A DNA stretch of 64,000 bases from Halichondria panicea (taxonomy: Eukaryota; Porifera; Demospongiae; Suberitida; Halichondriidae), in NCBI RefSeq assembly GCF_963675165.1, contig NC_087389.1:4462830-4526829 (forward strand), read 5' to 3'. The position numbers and the translations under genes were made by a program. The notes below the pieces were generated by a model. The model was not told the origin of the DNA. It made no database searches and saw nothing but the letters and a program-made list of their open reading frames with translations. Shown here in pieces: positions 1-12,000 of the stretch (positions within the stretch are counted from its first letter, which is position 1; each line of letters starts with the position of its first letter).

Positions 1-102
1 TAGTAAAACCATAACAGAAAACGTATGGGGATTTCATATTAAAGCACCTGACAATGCAATGGTACACATTGTACAGTTAGAAATGAGCCTCAACGTTAAT
101 TA

Positions 103-312
103 TACAGTATTAATTACTAGCAAGTGAAAACCTTTGCGACTAAGCCAAATCAGCAGAAATGTTTACACTTTCGCGATCTGCGTTCTGGCAAGGATCATCA
201 TATCATCGTAATATCTGTATTAAATAGGTTTTTGCGAAGCAATCAAAACTCGCAAAATTCGCGTATGTTTGATGCTCGATGCTCGCAAACATTCTAGTAA
301 TAGTAATTACGG
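103..312. repeat. MITE-like element, copy 1 (AATACAGTA/TTACTAG ends)
   Basis: The ends are inverted: a TACAGTATTAATTACTAGC-like left end and a TTCTAGTAATAGTAATTACGG-like right end. The interior (GCAAAGG, CAAATCAGCAGAAA, TGCGTTCTGGCAAGGATC, CGAGCATCAAACAT in reverse) matches the element at 3607-3816 in opposite orientation. It is non-coding. Transposase class is unknown. The remaining bases to the left edge and up to 457 hold nothing I recognise. Confidence 0.6.
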
Positions 313-457
313 TGGTTGCACTCAAACTAATGTGGTTAGCCCTTTATTTACATAATTGCACAATGAATCGACAGTCCATAAATTATTATGCCCACTACAA
401 AAACATTCTCTTTACAAAAATGTACATTTCAACCATTCTTTCTATTGACTGACTCAC

Positions 458-2860
458 TGCATGTAGACTGTTCCTGAGGTTATCCATAACGTGGTTGAGG
501 TTGCCAGCTATGACCTTTGCCCTCCTCTCAAGGTCACCCAGGACGTCGGGATCAATGAGGGACACACCCTCCGAGAGCTGGGACAGAGGTAACGTCCAAA
601 TCAGTGAAATAAAAAAAAAATGACATGTAGTGGGCATAACAATTAAAATTAACGTATGGCCTGTGTATACAATAGCTACGTAGCAACTACGTTCTTATAA
701 ATTTTTCAATGCTACATGTAGGACTAAAATTGAGATATTGGCCTCCTCTTCCTATGGTTGATACAGCTGGCACTTGATAAGTAATTAAAAGGTCACGTAC
801 AAGTACAGTGTGTATTGTAAAAACAAATGAATGTGTGTGCAGCTAGAACGAATAGAGCTTACCCCAACTTCGTAGGAGTTCTCTTCAGCGTCTGTACAGT
901 ACATGAACAAAGTCACATCAGAGCATTAGTTAATAATTATGTTATGTTAATTGCAATGTATAAACTTAGTAGTACTTGGACTGAAAGATCACGAGATATA
1001 CTCACTAGCTGTTCCGGATAAAGATCTTTCCCAAGATCTTTCTTTATCATAAACTGAATGTACGTATTAACGATTTAGATACCCACGCATGTAGCCACGC
1101 CCACCTTCACTGTCCTCTCCCTCCACCTCCGCCCCCTCCTCTCCGTCATACTTCTCCAGTACATCAACTGCCACCTCATCAGCCACCAGCTCACTGTGGG
1201 GGGTATTACATGTTTAATTGAAATACTCTAGGGGTACCCTCAGGCTAGAAATACACGCACAAAACCATTGTGGCATCAGAATAAAATGTATTCTGCTGCG
1301 CTATATATACTACAGACCTTAACATAGAGGTAATCTACACCATGATGATCGATGTAAGCTAGGTAGGGTTAGGGTTAGTCCATATAACCTACTTTCATTC
1401 ACATGTTCTAGACCCATACCCCTAACCTGAACCGAAACCCAGCTAGTGTACACCTTATACGAAATGCAAAAACTTTATACTCAATATTTACTGTAAGTAG
1501 CCTCTTGGACATCGATGTATAATTATTTGCACGAGCAAAAAGGAAGTACATTCACACACACCCACACCCACACCCACCCACGCACACACACAAGAACACA
1601 CCTCTTATTATTCTTGCTGGTGGGTCTGGCATAGAGCAAACCAGGGGATTCGAATTCCGTAACCCTGGCAATGTTGCCCTCCTTATTGATCATTAGATAA
1701 GGGGACATTCGTCCACTCTTCTCGCCCCCTGAGGCCACATCTGTTTCCTCAGTACCTGTTCGTCCCACCTCACCACCTGTGGCCAACTGCTCCTCATTAA
1801 CTGATGTGTCTAATAAACAAAATTTGAATATTCGCAGGGATTATCTTCAGAGTGAACAACAACGCACACTATAATTTCGGACATAGTTAAGTATATGAAT
1901 ATGGGGATAATCCACGGGTATAATGGACATGGATGAGACACAATCAAGAGATTTACTATATAGCAAAGGTGAAATAAGTGCATGTATAATAATTATGGTT
2001 GTGGCATACTTCGCACACAGTACAGTACATACAAGTGTGCACACCTTGCTGCTGATTCCGTCGTAATTCTTCAATGGAAGATAAACTTGTTGCAGCATCT
2101 TCTGTTTGTGGCAATGGTGAGGCAGAAACAATGGAGCCTGTTTCAGTTTCAGTGTCCTCTAGGCTCGTAAAACTTGAAGGATCCTGAACACTACTAGACA
2201 GCACCTCTACTGTCTTAGCTGAAGAAGCACAACTCTCTGTGCCTTGACTATTGCTTTGTCCCACCATGGGGAGCGGCTGTGTGGGTGTGGTCTCCGTAAC
2301 GTTGGCCTCAACTTTGAACCAACCGTCTGAAGAGACACTACAGTTGTCAGTCTGAGTATGCTCAGTAGTCTCGGTGGCCACACTAGGATGCTCAGTGTTC
2401 TCGGTGGCCACACTAGGAGGGTGGGGCTGGGTGGTCTGGTCAATTTCATTGTTATCAGAGAAATGACTTGACTCTGATTCAGCACTGGAGAGGGAGACTA
2501 AATCATCATCTGATTGGTCGGATTTAGCGTCCTGGTAACATGTTCTGGTATTGGCGTTCTCTAACAATCCATTATCTGAAAGAAAAAATCCTAATGAACT
2601 ACACAAGTACCTAGACCATCTGTGTGGTACTGGGTACTTTACGGTCATGATTGAATAACACAAACTACAAGCATTAGACAATCTGTATGCAATGAGTTCA
2701 TGTGGTTGGCTTGCTACTGGGTACTGTATGGGTGACGGGTGCATGTAGTCAGTATAGTAGTACATGATCACTACTGTTTTAGCTATTGTGTGCAATTGAT
2801 TGCAAGCCTGATAATGATCTCAAGAGTACACTAAACACAAGGACTTGACTTACCAGACAT
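458..2860 (-). CDS. BORCS6-like protein (BORC complex subunit), 5' part; gene runs off left edge
   Basis: Exons read on the minus strand: 2854-2860 (ATG TCT G, donor GTAAGT), 2045-2575, 1602-1809, 1193 down to about 1081, and 458-577 (donor GTGAGT); the first three junctions keep phase. A further short exon near 1019-1063 is possible. The N-terminal about 250 residues are Ser/Thr/Glu-rich and look disordered. The last exon in the window encodes IDPDVLGDLERRAKVIAGNL followed by a helix ending NSLHA, which resembles the start of the conserved C-terminal helical region of BORCS6 (lyspersin), a subunit of the BORC complex that positions lysosomes. The diagnostic rest of that domain would lie left of base 1. 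The exon at 1193 has no clean donor in the phase required by 577, so at least one junction is wrong or missing. The family call rests on one exon and is tentative. Confidence 0.5.
578..1080. other. intronic DNA of the BORCS6-like gene
   Basis: No clear gene. A stretch at about 1019-1063 is flanked on the minus strand by a CAG acceptor and a GTGAGT donor and could be a small phase-0 exon. It would leave an intron of only about 30 bp next to the exon at 1081-1193, so I do not call it. Confidence 0.3.
1551..1601. repeat. CA-rich simple repeat
   Basis: ACACACCC/CACACA-rich low-complexity tract inside the BORCS6-like intron, abutting the donor GTGTGT of the exon at 1602-1809. Confidence 0.8.
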
Positions 2861-3092
2861 TATGCAGCCTGTAGATACAGCTAGAGTGTGAGGTTGAGAA
2901 AAAACAGAGAGAAATTTAGTTGAGCTTGTGCTGATCTGATTGCTTGATAGGTGGAGCCTCGTTTTGAGAATTTGGGGGAGGGGCTGCTGCAAGGTGGAGA
3001 TCAGATAATCTCTATAGTGATCGGCACTTCTAACAAAAAGACAGCCCCTCTTGCATTTATATTTGTATGGTGCTTCGGTTGCAGAGCTCAAG
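2861..3092. promoter_or_regulatory. bidirectional promoter region between BORCS6-like gene and IFT122
   Basis: The two start codons (minus-strand ATG at 2858-2860 and plus-strand ATG at 3093-3095) face away from each other with 232 bp between them. No TATA box is evident. Shared divergent promoters are common for housekeeping and ciliary genes, so joint regulation is inferred, not shown. Confidence 0.6.
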
Positions 3093-6000
3093 ATGCGTTG
3101 TGTGCAAGTCTGGAAAGAGGATGTCAAAGGCAAAGACGGCGAGAGTCTACCGTAAGGGCTCCATTTCTTGTAATACCATCTTGTAAATGGAGTAGATCTG
3201 GCTTGCCACCACCTGGCACGAAGGGTTGGTGTGCACTATATAGATCACTGCCACATCGCTCTATTCCTGCAGAATCTATGACATAGCTTTTCACCCTGAT
3301 GGAAGACGAATGGTCGTGGCTGCTGGGAAGGTGGTCTTGGTGAGTCAAGCACAAGCATAAGCACACTAAACCTACGTACATGTAGTCGGATCACAAATGG
3401 TTATTCGGGATCAATATGAACACAAAATATAATTTCATGGTTGTTAATAATGGTAACAGTAAAGATAATTGTTTAAATGGTGCAGGTGTACAACACAGAG
3501 GATGGTAAGATGGTGGATAACCTGAAGGCTCACAAAGACACAGTCTACACTGTCTCCTACTCCAGAGATGGTAAGGGTCCCTTAACCTCTTCTTATACCG
3601 CTAATCTACCGTATTACTAGAATGTTTTGCGAGCATCAAACATTTGCAAATTTTACGAGGGTTGATCAATAAAATCCGGAAAACCTAAATTATTACTTGT
3701 AAATACACACGATCCTTGCCAGAACGCAATAGTTAGATCGCAAAGGATCAACTTTTCTGCTGATTTGGCTCATTCGCAAAGGTTTTTCACCTGCAAAATA
3801 TTCTAGTAATACAGTAATTGGCGATTTAAAATTTGGCGACCCTCAGATTTGCCAAATACAAATACATGTACTATGGGACTAATTATACATAATTTAATTT
3901 ATTTCTGTTCACTCTTGATGACCCGTCTATTAATCAGCACATGGGAGAAGTAGATGCATAATTATATAGCTTTGAATGAACAAAAGTATTCAACTATTCA
4001 ACCATGCATTACCTTAATGATACATGTAGGAGCCTCTGTGTACCACCTCCACACGTACACAGGTCAGACGTTTGCCTCAGGCAGTGCTGACAAGCAGGTG
4101 GTCCTGTGGAGCAACGATGAGCTCAAGGGCATTCTCAAGTACGGTCACAGTGACCTCATTCAGTCGCTGCAGTACAACCCAGTGTCCCAGCTACTGCTCA
4201 GCTGTACTACCAGCGAAGTTGGTGAGTGTGTGTGAGCAGTGTGGGTGGAGATGTACTCTAAGTGCGGTTTGGTGTGCAATGCACATGAGTGTGCTTCCTT
4301 TTCGAGAATCGCAATTGTGTATGTGTTTGTAAATCAATTGTTCCATGTAGTCCTCGATAGTATAGTGGTAAGTATCTCCGCCTGTCACGCGGAAGACCCG
4401 GGTTCGATTCCCGGTCGGGGAGCTCCTTTTTTGTACTTTTTGCACCTTCCTTCAAAACTGTGGTCCCTGGTATAGCGTTGCTCAGCATTGACTGAATGCG
4501 TGGTCCTCGATAGTATAGTAGTAAGTATCTCCGCCTGTCACGCGGAAGACCCGGGTTCGATTCCCGGTCAGGGAGCTCCTTTTTTTGTACTTTTGCACCT
4601 TCCTTCAAAACTGTGGTCCCTGGTATAGCGTTGCTCAGCATTGGCTGAATGCTTTTAGTGTGTGGTCCTCGATAGTATAGTGGTAAGTATCTCCGCCTGT
4701 CACGCGGAAGACCCGGGTTCGATTCCCGGTCGGGGAGCTCCTTTTTTGTACTTTTTGCACCTTCCTTCAAAACAGTGGTCCCTGCATTGGCTGAATGCTG
4801 TAGTGTGTGGTCCTCGATAGTATAGTGGTAAGTATCTCCGCCTGTCACGCGGAAGACCCGGGTTCGATTCCCGGTCGGGGAGCTCCTTTTTTGTACTTTT
4901 TGCACCTTTCTTCAAAATTGTGGTCCCTGGTATAGCGTTGCTCAGCATTGGCTGAATGCTTGTAGTGTGTGGTCCTCGATAGTATAGTGGTAAGTATCTC
5001 CGCCTGTCACGCGGAAGACCCGGGTTCGATTCCCGGTCGGGGAGTTTCTTTTTTACACCTTCACCGTAAAAATTTGGTCCTGGGGTATAGCGTTGCTCAG
5101 CTTGGCTGGATTCTTGTAGTGTGTGGTCCTCGATAGTATAGTGGTAAGTATCTCCGCCTGTCATGCGGAAGACCCGGGTTCGATTCCCGGTCGTGGAGTT
5201 TCTTTTTTGCACCTTCACCGTAAAACTTTGGTCCTGGGGTATAGCGTTGCTCAGCTTGGCTGGATTCTTGTAGTGTGTGGTCCTCGATAGTATAGTGGTA
5301 AGTATCTCCGCCTGTCACGCGGAAGACCCGGGTTCGATTCCCGGTCGGGGAGTTTCTTTTTTACACCTTCACTGTAAAAATTTGGTCCTGGGGTATAGCG
5401 TTGCTCAGCTTGGCTGGATTCTTGTAGTGTGTGGTCCTCGATAGTATAGTGGTAAGTATCTCCGCCTGTCGTTCGATTCCCGGTCGTGGAGTTTCTTTTT
5501 TGCACCTTCACTGTAAAACTTTGGTCCTGGGGTATAGCGTTGCTCAGCTTGGCTGGATTCTTGTAGTGTGTGGTCCTCGATAGTATAGTGGTAAGTATCT
5601 CCGCCTGTCACGCGGAAAACCCGGGTTCGATTCCCGGTCGGGGAGCTTCTTTTTTGCACCTTCACTGTAAAACTTTGGTCCTGGTATAGCGTTGCTCAGC
5701 ATTGGCTGAATGCTTATAGTGTGTAGTCCTCGATAGTATAGTGGTAAGTATCTCCGCCTGTCACGCGGAACACCCGGATTCGATAGTGTGTAGTCCTCGA
5801 TAGTATAGTGGTAAGTATCTCCGCCTGTCACGCGGAACACCCGGGTTCGATTCCCGGTCAGGGAGCTTCTTTTTTGTATTGGTGAACATGTAATCATGAA
5901 TCATTACCGTACATAAGTGCGTTAACTGGGTCCCTTTCCACTATCATAATGGTCATTGATTCACACACAGGCTAATTAAAGAACAACACTTCTGGCGCCT

Positions 6001-9000
6001 TAGATATTTTCCTGATGATCTTTACCCATTGCAGGACTGTGGTCTCCTGAGCAGAAGTCGGTGATGAAGACCAAAGTTACCTCTAAATGTCTTTGCTGCA
6101 GCTGGACCAATGACGGGCAGTTCTTTGCAGTGGGACACTATAACGGCACTGTTACTATCTGGACAAAGGTGAGCAGACCAACAGTGACTGACACTGGCCT
6201 TATAGCTCATGTATGTAGACCAACACAATGGCTGTAGTACATAGTTGGCATGCTGACTAAGGTTGAAACACATGCTATTCGGAGTGTGATGACAGAAGTA
6301 CCGACTAATTCTAAGTAGCTGGTACAATGAATGAGTTCAGTGTGTTTATATATACAGTAGAACCTCGCTAATCCGGACCCCTTTAATCCGAAACCTCGCA
6401 AATCCGGACAAAATGCAAACTGAAAAAGAGGAGGGGCTGTCAGTAGAATGGACTACTGCGCATGCGCAATCCATATTGCTTTGCTGAATCAGCAATAATA
6501 AACTGCTCAAGACAATGGCCACTGCAAAGAAAACGAAGAAAGAGCTCGCAAGACTCACTGTATTTTAGAGAAAGTTGAGATAAAAGACTATTCTAGCTAG
6601 CAGCTTCCCTTCTGGCCACAATAATATCATAATACATGTATAAAAGTGTCTTCGTTAATGATATTCATAATCAATTAATAACATCTGTTAATCCGGAAAT
6701 TTCATGTATTCGGATGGGGTCTGGTCCCGCTCTATTCGGATTAGCAAGGTTCTACTGTAGTCAATTCGTGATTGAATATTCATGTAAATTACATGAACTA
6801 GTAAGAGTGTGTGACGGTGTGTGTGTGACGGTGTGTGTGATGGCGTGTGTGTGTGACGTGCATGTCCTGACCTCCACTCTTACAGACTGCCGAGAAGAAG
6901 AACACTATAACAAGAGAGGGAGATGCTCCTATATGGACCCTCTCCTGGAACCCTTCGCGGTGAGACTTTTATCACATAATTATAGTGCTAGGAAAAATTC
7001 CCGTTTGAAAATAGTTAATTGTACACTGTCAGGGATGTGTACCCACACAGTGGTGGTTGGTACTAACCCCCTTAGGACTAGTCTACTACATAAAACAGGC
7101 AAATTTGTTTGCTGAATTGAGATTGAGGATTGTACTACTTACAAAAATGTTAGGCACATCCCTGCACTGTTGAATAGGAGTTGAATAGGAAGATTTTACT
7201 AAACTACCTCTGTACATGTAGCTGCTCTAATACATTGTTAGCTTACGTACCTCCATCCCCCCTCCTCTCCTAGGGATGACCATCGTGACAAGTTGACTGT
7301 GTGTGATTGGAACAAGAAACTGAGCTTCTATCAACTCAACGGCAAACAGGTATTATATCGAAATAAGTTATGTGCTACGTTAATTCATATCCCCTGCACT
7401 GCTCATATTTGATTGAGTGCATGCATGTACAGTAACAGTAGTGTACAATAAAAGTAAAGTCAGTGTGTATGTGCACAGGTTGAAACGCATACTGTGCTGC
7501 TTCAACTGGCTGTTAAAAAGAGTAACCTGCTTATACATGTAGAGTAGTCGTAATACAGTGTGTATGTGTTATTCACATTACACATGTGACTGTGTAATAA
7601 ATATGTGTGACTTAATTGTATGTACGCGTATGTGAGCTGTTTATTTCCCCATGGTACAGGTCGGCAAAGATCGTAAACTTGATTATGATCCGACCTGTGT
7701 GTCGTACTTCCCTGGGGGAGACTTCTCAGTCATTGCAGGCTCAAACAGCAAGGTCAGCTATAATCTAGTGATCCATGTGTTGTACTCTTACGTCATTCAG
7801 ATAGTCGAACATGATTGACCAGTGTTATAGAACTTTTACAGCTCCAAAAGAGCTACAGAACTTTATACATTGTATGCTCTATTTTTGAAAGTGAGCTTCC
7901 CTAACTTACGTATAACGAATTGTCTTTGTGCACTGAAATTGTACGTACACTGCACAATGTGTTCTCACTACCCCACCATCCCTAACCCTAACCCTAACCC
8001 TAACCCTAGTCCCACCACCTCCCCTCCTTTAGGCTAGTATATACTCAAAGGACGGGGTGATGCTATCATCAGTCGTGCAGGGAGAGTCTTGGATCTGGTG
8101 TTGCAGGGCCAAGCCGGGCAAGGAGCCTTATCAACTGGTGGGTGGGTGGGTGGGTCGTGATTTCTGTACAATTAAGCTTACATGTTTGTACATCAGTACA
8201 TCAGTGTCTGCATACATTCAATGTAATAGTACTATTATGTGTGCATTGTGAAGTAATGAGCTCGCTACCACAACTATGTATGCGTACACCAGCTAGTGGT
8301 GTGTCTGAAGAGGTGACTATTTGCATTCCTCAATAATATTTGCCTCTTTTATGTAGTAAACAAGGGTAACTAGTAAACTGGTGGTTATTTTTGTCTAGAG
8401 GTGGTTTTAGTACGAACCCCACCACCATCCAGTATTGGCACATTCCTGACATCCTGCCCTTATCGTGGCTTTTGTTTATAGCCTGTACATGTGCAGCTTG
8501 ATAGAGTCTATGTCCCGACATCTACATGCACCTCCCCATTCCCCCACCCCACCCTTCACTGCAGGTTGTTGGTCGTGATGATGGAACACTGTCTCTACAC
8601 CAGCTCACTTTAAACACTGTTCACGGACTCTACAAAGAAAGGTGGGTGGGTCTGTTTGATTGAGATGTGATTCCATATCTTCCCTGGCACTTTGTAGAGT
8701 ACAGTAAAACCTGGCGATTGTAACCTCATAAATAGGCAGGTCACCCTCTATAGTATACAGCGCCAGGTTAATGGACCTCAAAGTCTCCATAGCATGCATA
8801 TGCTGGTACCTGTGTTAGCAGGCTACCTCTTTGTAACAGCCATCGTTGGTCTGCCAATGGTGACTGCTATAAACATGTTTCACTTACAGCACCACAAAAA
8901 GCAAGGATGAATTTCTTACTACAGTACTGATGTGATCTCCTAAACTGTACAATGTGTATTGTCCCTTGTTGCGACCAATGAGATGTGTTAGCAATAATGT

Positions 9001-12000
9001 AATCCCATCATGCAGATATGCGTACCGTGAGCGCCTGACTGATGTGGTAGTGCAGCACCTGCTGACCAACGACAAAGTGACCATCAAGTGTCGGGACATG
9101 GTCAAGAAGATTGCCGTCTATAGGAACAGACTTGCTGTAAGTTAATGTTCATCAGCTCACTCACTATATGTAGCGAGTCAGTTATTTACAAAAGAAGACT
9201 TATGTCCACGTGTACATGCATGATACACTGTACTTGTACCCATTGATCTTCAAACAGCCATAACTTGAGTTAATTCCGATCTCAATGATTTTCTGAAAGC
9301 TCACTGCAAGATCTACCAATCAGGTGGTGTGGCGAATCAAATATGATTTTTTGGGGTCATTTTTGACAGAAAACCATGGCTATACATTTTTTTAAGTGAG
9401 GGAAAAATGCAAAATTGGGCCCCATCAAAATTCGGGGATTAATCTTCCATCTGAAAGGGCTTGGGCTTGGTGTAGCTTTTAGAAATCACAAATTACTGAA
9501 AACAGTCTTTCAAGGTCAACGTGGAGTCACATAATTTAGTACAAATGTACAAAATGTGTTAGTACAAATGTAAAAATGACCGTGCAATTTACATGAATCT
9601 TCTATCACTATGGCAATCCCCCCCTCTCCAGGTCCAGTTGCCCGAGAAGATAGTGGTGTACGAGTTGAGCAGTGGAGACGACAATGACCTCAAGTACACA
9701 CTCAAGGTGAGTGCATGCATGGTGGTGTATAGTTTTAGTCGTGTGTGTTTGGGCAGGCAATGTATGTGACTATAGAGCTAGCACTACAAAAATGTGTTGG
9801 TGGTTTCGTTAGGGAGAGCAAAATCAATAATTTAAGCATTGTAAGGCACTTTTGTAGTCAAGCAACATGAAATGTACTGATTCATTTCCCCTCTCAGGAC
9901 AAGTTTGTGGGTTCTGTTGATTGCAGTCTGCTGGTGGTGTGTAGTCAGCATCTGGTTCTGTGTCAGGAGAGGAAGCTCCTGTGCTACACCTTCAAGGGGG
10001 ACAAGGAGAGGTATGTGTGGAGGGATGGCGGGTAGCTTCGTACCTGCCATCAATTGTACAGTATGTTACCTGTCAGTGAGACTCCTATTTTACCGGGAGA
10101 CTCCTATTGCCAAGTCTCTGGCACTACAAAAATCTTCTGAATGTTACACACACTTTCTTAATTTCAACTTCATATGCAATTTTTAAGCCCTGCTATACAA
10201 GTAGCTATATACTCCACTTGGGGTCTGTATCATAGCAACTAGGTGGGGTTTAACTACCATAAACCCCAGCCCTGGAGCACATTTCTCATAAACTCCATTG
10301 CCTTGAGGGCGCACTGATTTTATACTAGATCTACACAGCCAAAAAGACGCTAGACACTTGCTGACAAGGGCAGGACAGAAGGGTGGGGCTCGCTAAACAC
10401 CAGGAAGGCTGGAGGATGGGCGGGGCTCACTGCTTGGAGCTAGAAACTTAGCACTGGCTTCAAGCTATACGCACAAGCTTTTTGTTCCTTTTTAATAGTT
10501 TTTGAGACTGTTAGCTAGTTGTATCCAAGGTGAGGTAGCTTAGGTAGCAAGTACTTTTCATTCAAGTGGGTATAATTATAACACTTATTGTTCACTACAT
10601 TCGAATTTATGGCAAATGTAAACCATCCTTGGCCTCGGGGCTTCACCCTCGTCCTCGGAGGTTTACTGCCATAAATTCTGATGTAGTGGACAATAAGTAT
10701 AACATATAAATTATGTGTATACATGTAAATCGGACATGTGAATCGGTGAATTTTGGTGAGACATTTATGTATCACCAATGCGACTGTGGCTATAGGGAGT
10801 GGTGTATGTACAATGTACTCTTAAATAACGTTGGTTACATTCTCTGTGCTGCAGAGAGTGGGTGATGGAGGCCCAGATCCGCTACATTAGAGCACTGGGT
10901 GGACCGTCCGGGAGAGAGGGGATTCTGGTCGGACTCAAGAACGGACAAGTGTTCAAGATCTTTATCGATAATTCCTTCCCTATCAGTCTCATCAAGCTCC
11001 AGCTGTCCATTCGCTGTGTCGACCTCAGTGCCAGGTGGGTGTGGGTGGGTGTGTGTGTAGGGGGGGGAAGCATGTTTTGAGGGGATAGTCAGGCCGTACA
11101 ATGTATGTGTACATCAGCTGTGTTTTGTGTCCCTAGGACAGTAACTCTATGCTCAGAAATTCAGGATACAAATGGGGAGGGGGGTCTGATAAGAGCCTGA
11201 GGGGAGGGTAAATATGTGTGTACTGTCATGGTACTTGGTTATAAGTAACCACACACACACACAGTCGTACAAAGCTGGCTGTGGTGGACGAGAACAGCAC
11301 TCTGCTGGTGTACAATCTCAACAACAAGGAGCTGCTCTATCAAGAACCAAACGCTAACAGCGTCTCCTGGAACACTCAGTACGAGGTCAGCTGACAATAA
11401 CGTACATGTAGTATTGAATACGTAGTTGCATCATAGCATTAATAAAGTACGTAAGTGTCAATAAATTATGCACATTTTGTGTGGAATGCACTGGGGATTA
11501 TTCACCCTGTACATACACGTACATAACAATCCCATGTATTTGTGCAGGACATGCTGTGTTTCAGTGGTAACGGGATGTTGAGTATCAAGGCCAGCAACTT
11601 CCCGGCTCACCAGCGAAAGCAGCAGGTACTGACTGTTGCCTACGTTACTCAAGTCTTGAATATCCCCGTTGTACAACTTATCATTTCACAATGGTTGAAA
11701 TCCTTCCATGCCATATTTAATCTTTCTGCAGGGGTTCGTGGTTGGCTTCAGTGGCTCAAAGATTTTCTGTCTGCATTTCTTCACAATGTCAGCCATTGAT
11801 GTACCACAGGTGAGTGAGTGTGCACAGGAACTTTGTATCATGAAATATGTACGTACAGTACATGTACGTGCCTTGAAAATGACCGCCTATTATAGTCACC
11901 TGAGATTATTATTTTGCACATTAATTAACACGTAGATTGACAGCTAACTATAGAATACTTTTTCTCTAAGTTAATCACTCCGGACCTAAGTTAGGAGTAT

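Larger units (their letters stand above)
4351..5870 (+). repeat. tandem tRNA-Asp repeat array in IFT122 intron 4
   Basis: Eleven tRNA-Asp units follow each other in the same orientation with a typical period of about 154 bp (start-to-start steps of 139-162, then 67 for the last pair). Each unit is tRNA, then a T-rich Pol III terminator (CTCCTTTTTTGTAC or TTTCTTTTTT), then a conserved spacer with GGTATAGCGTTGCTCAGC. The spacer falls into two types (units 1-4 versus 5-9), so the array grew by local duplication of sub-blocks. It lies wholly within an intron of IFT122 on the sense strand. Confidence 0.95.

Noticed and set aside
4351..5870. CRISPR-like array of regular repeats
   Set aside because: The repeat unit folds as tRNA-Asp with anticodon GTC and the spacers are conserved rather than unique. 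Eukaryotic context.
4191..5897. Long minus-strand frames with repeated [21 protein letters not shown]
   Set aside because: They are the antisense reading of the tRNA-Asp array; the protein repeat has the tRNA period. Not genes.
7980..8008. Telomere or subtelomeric junction
   Set aside because: Fewer than five units, inside an intron of an intact gene.
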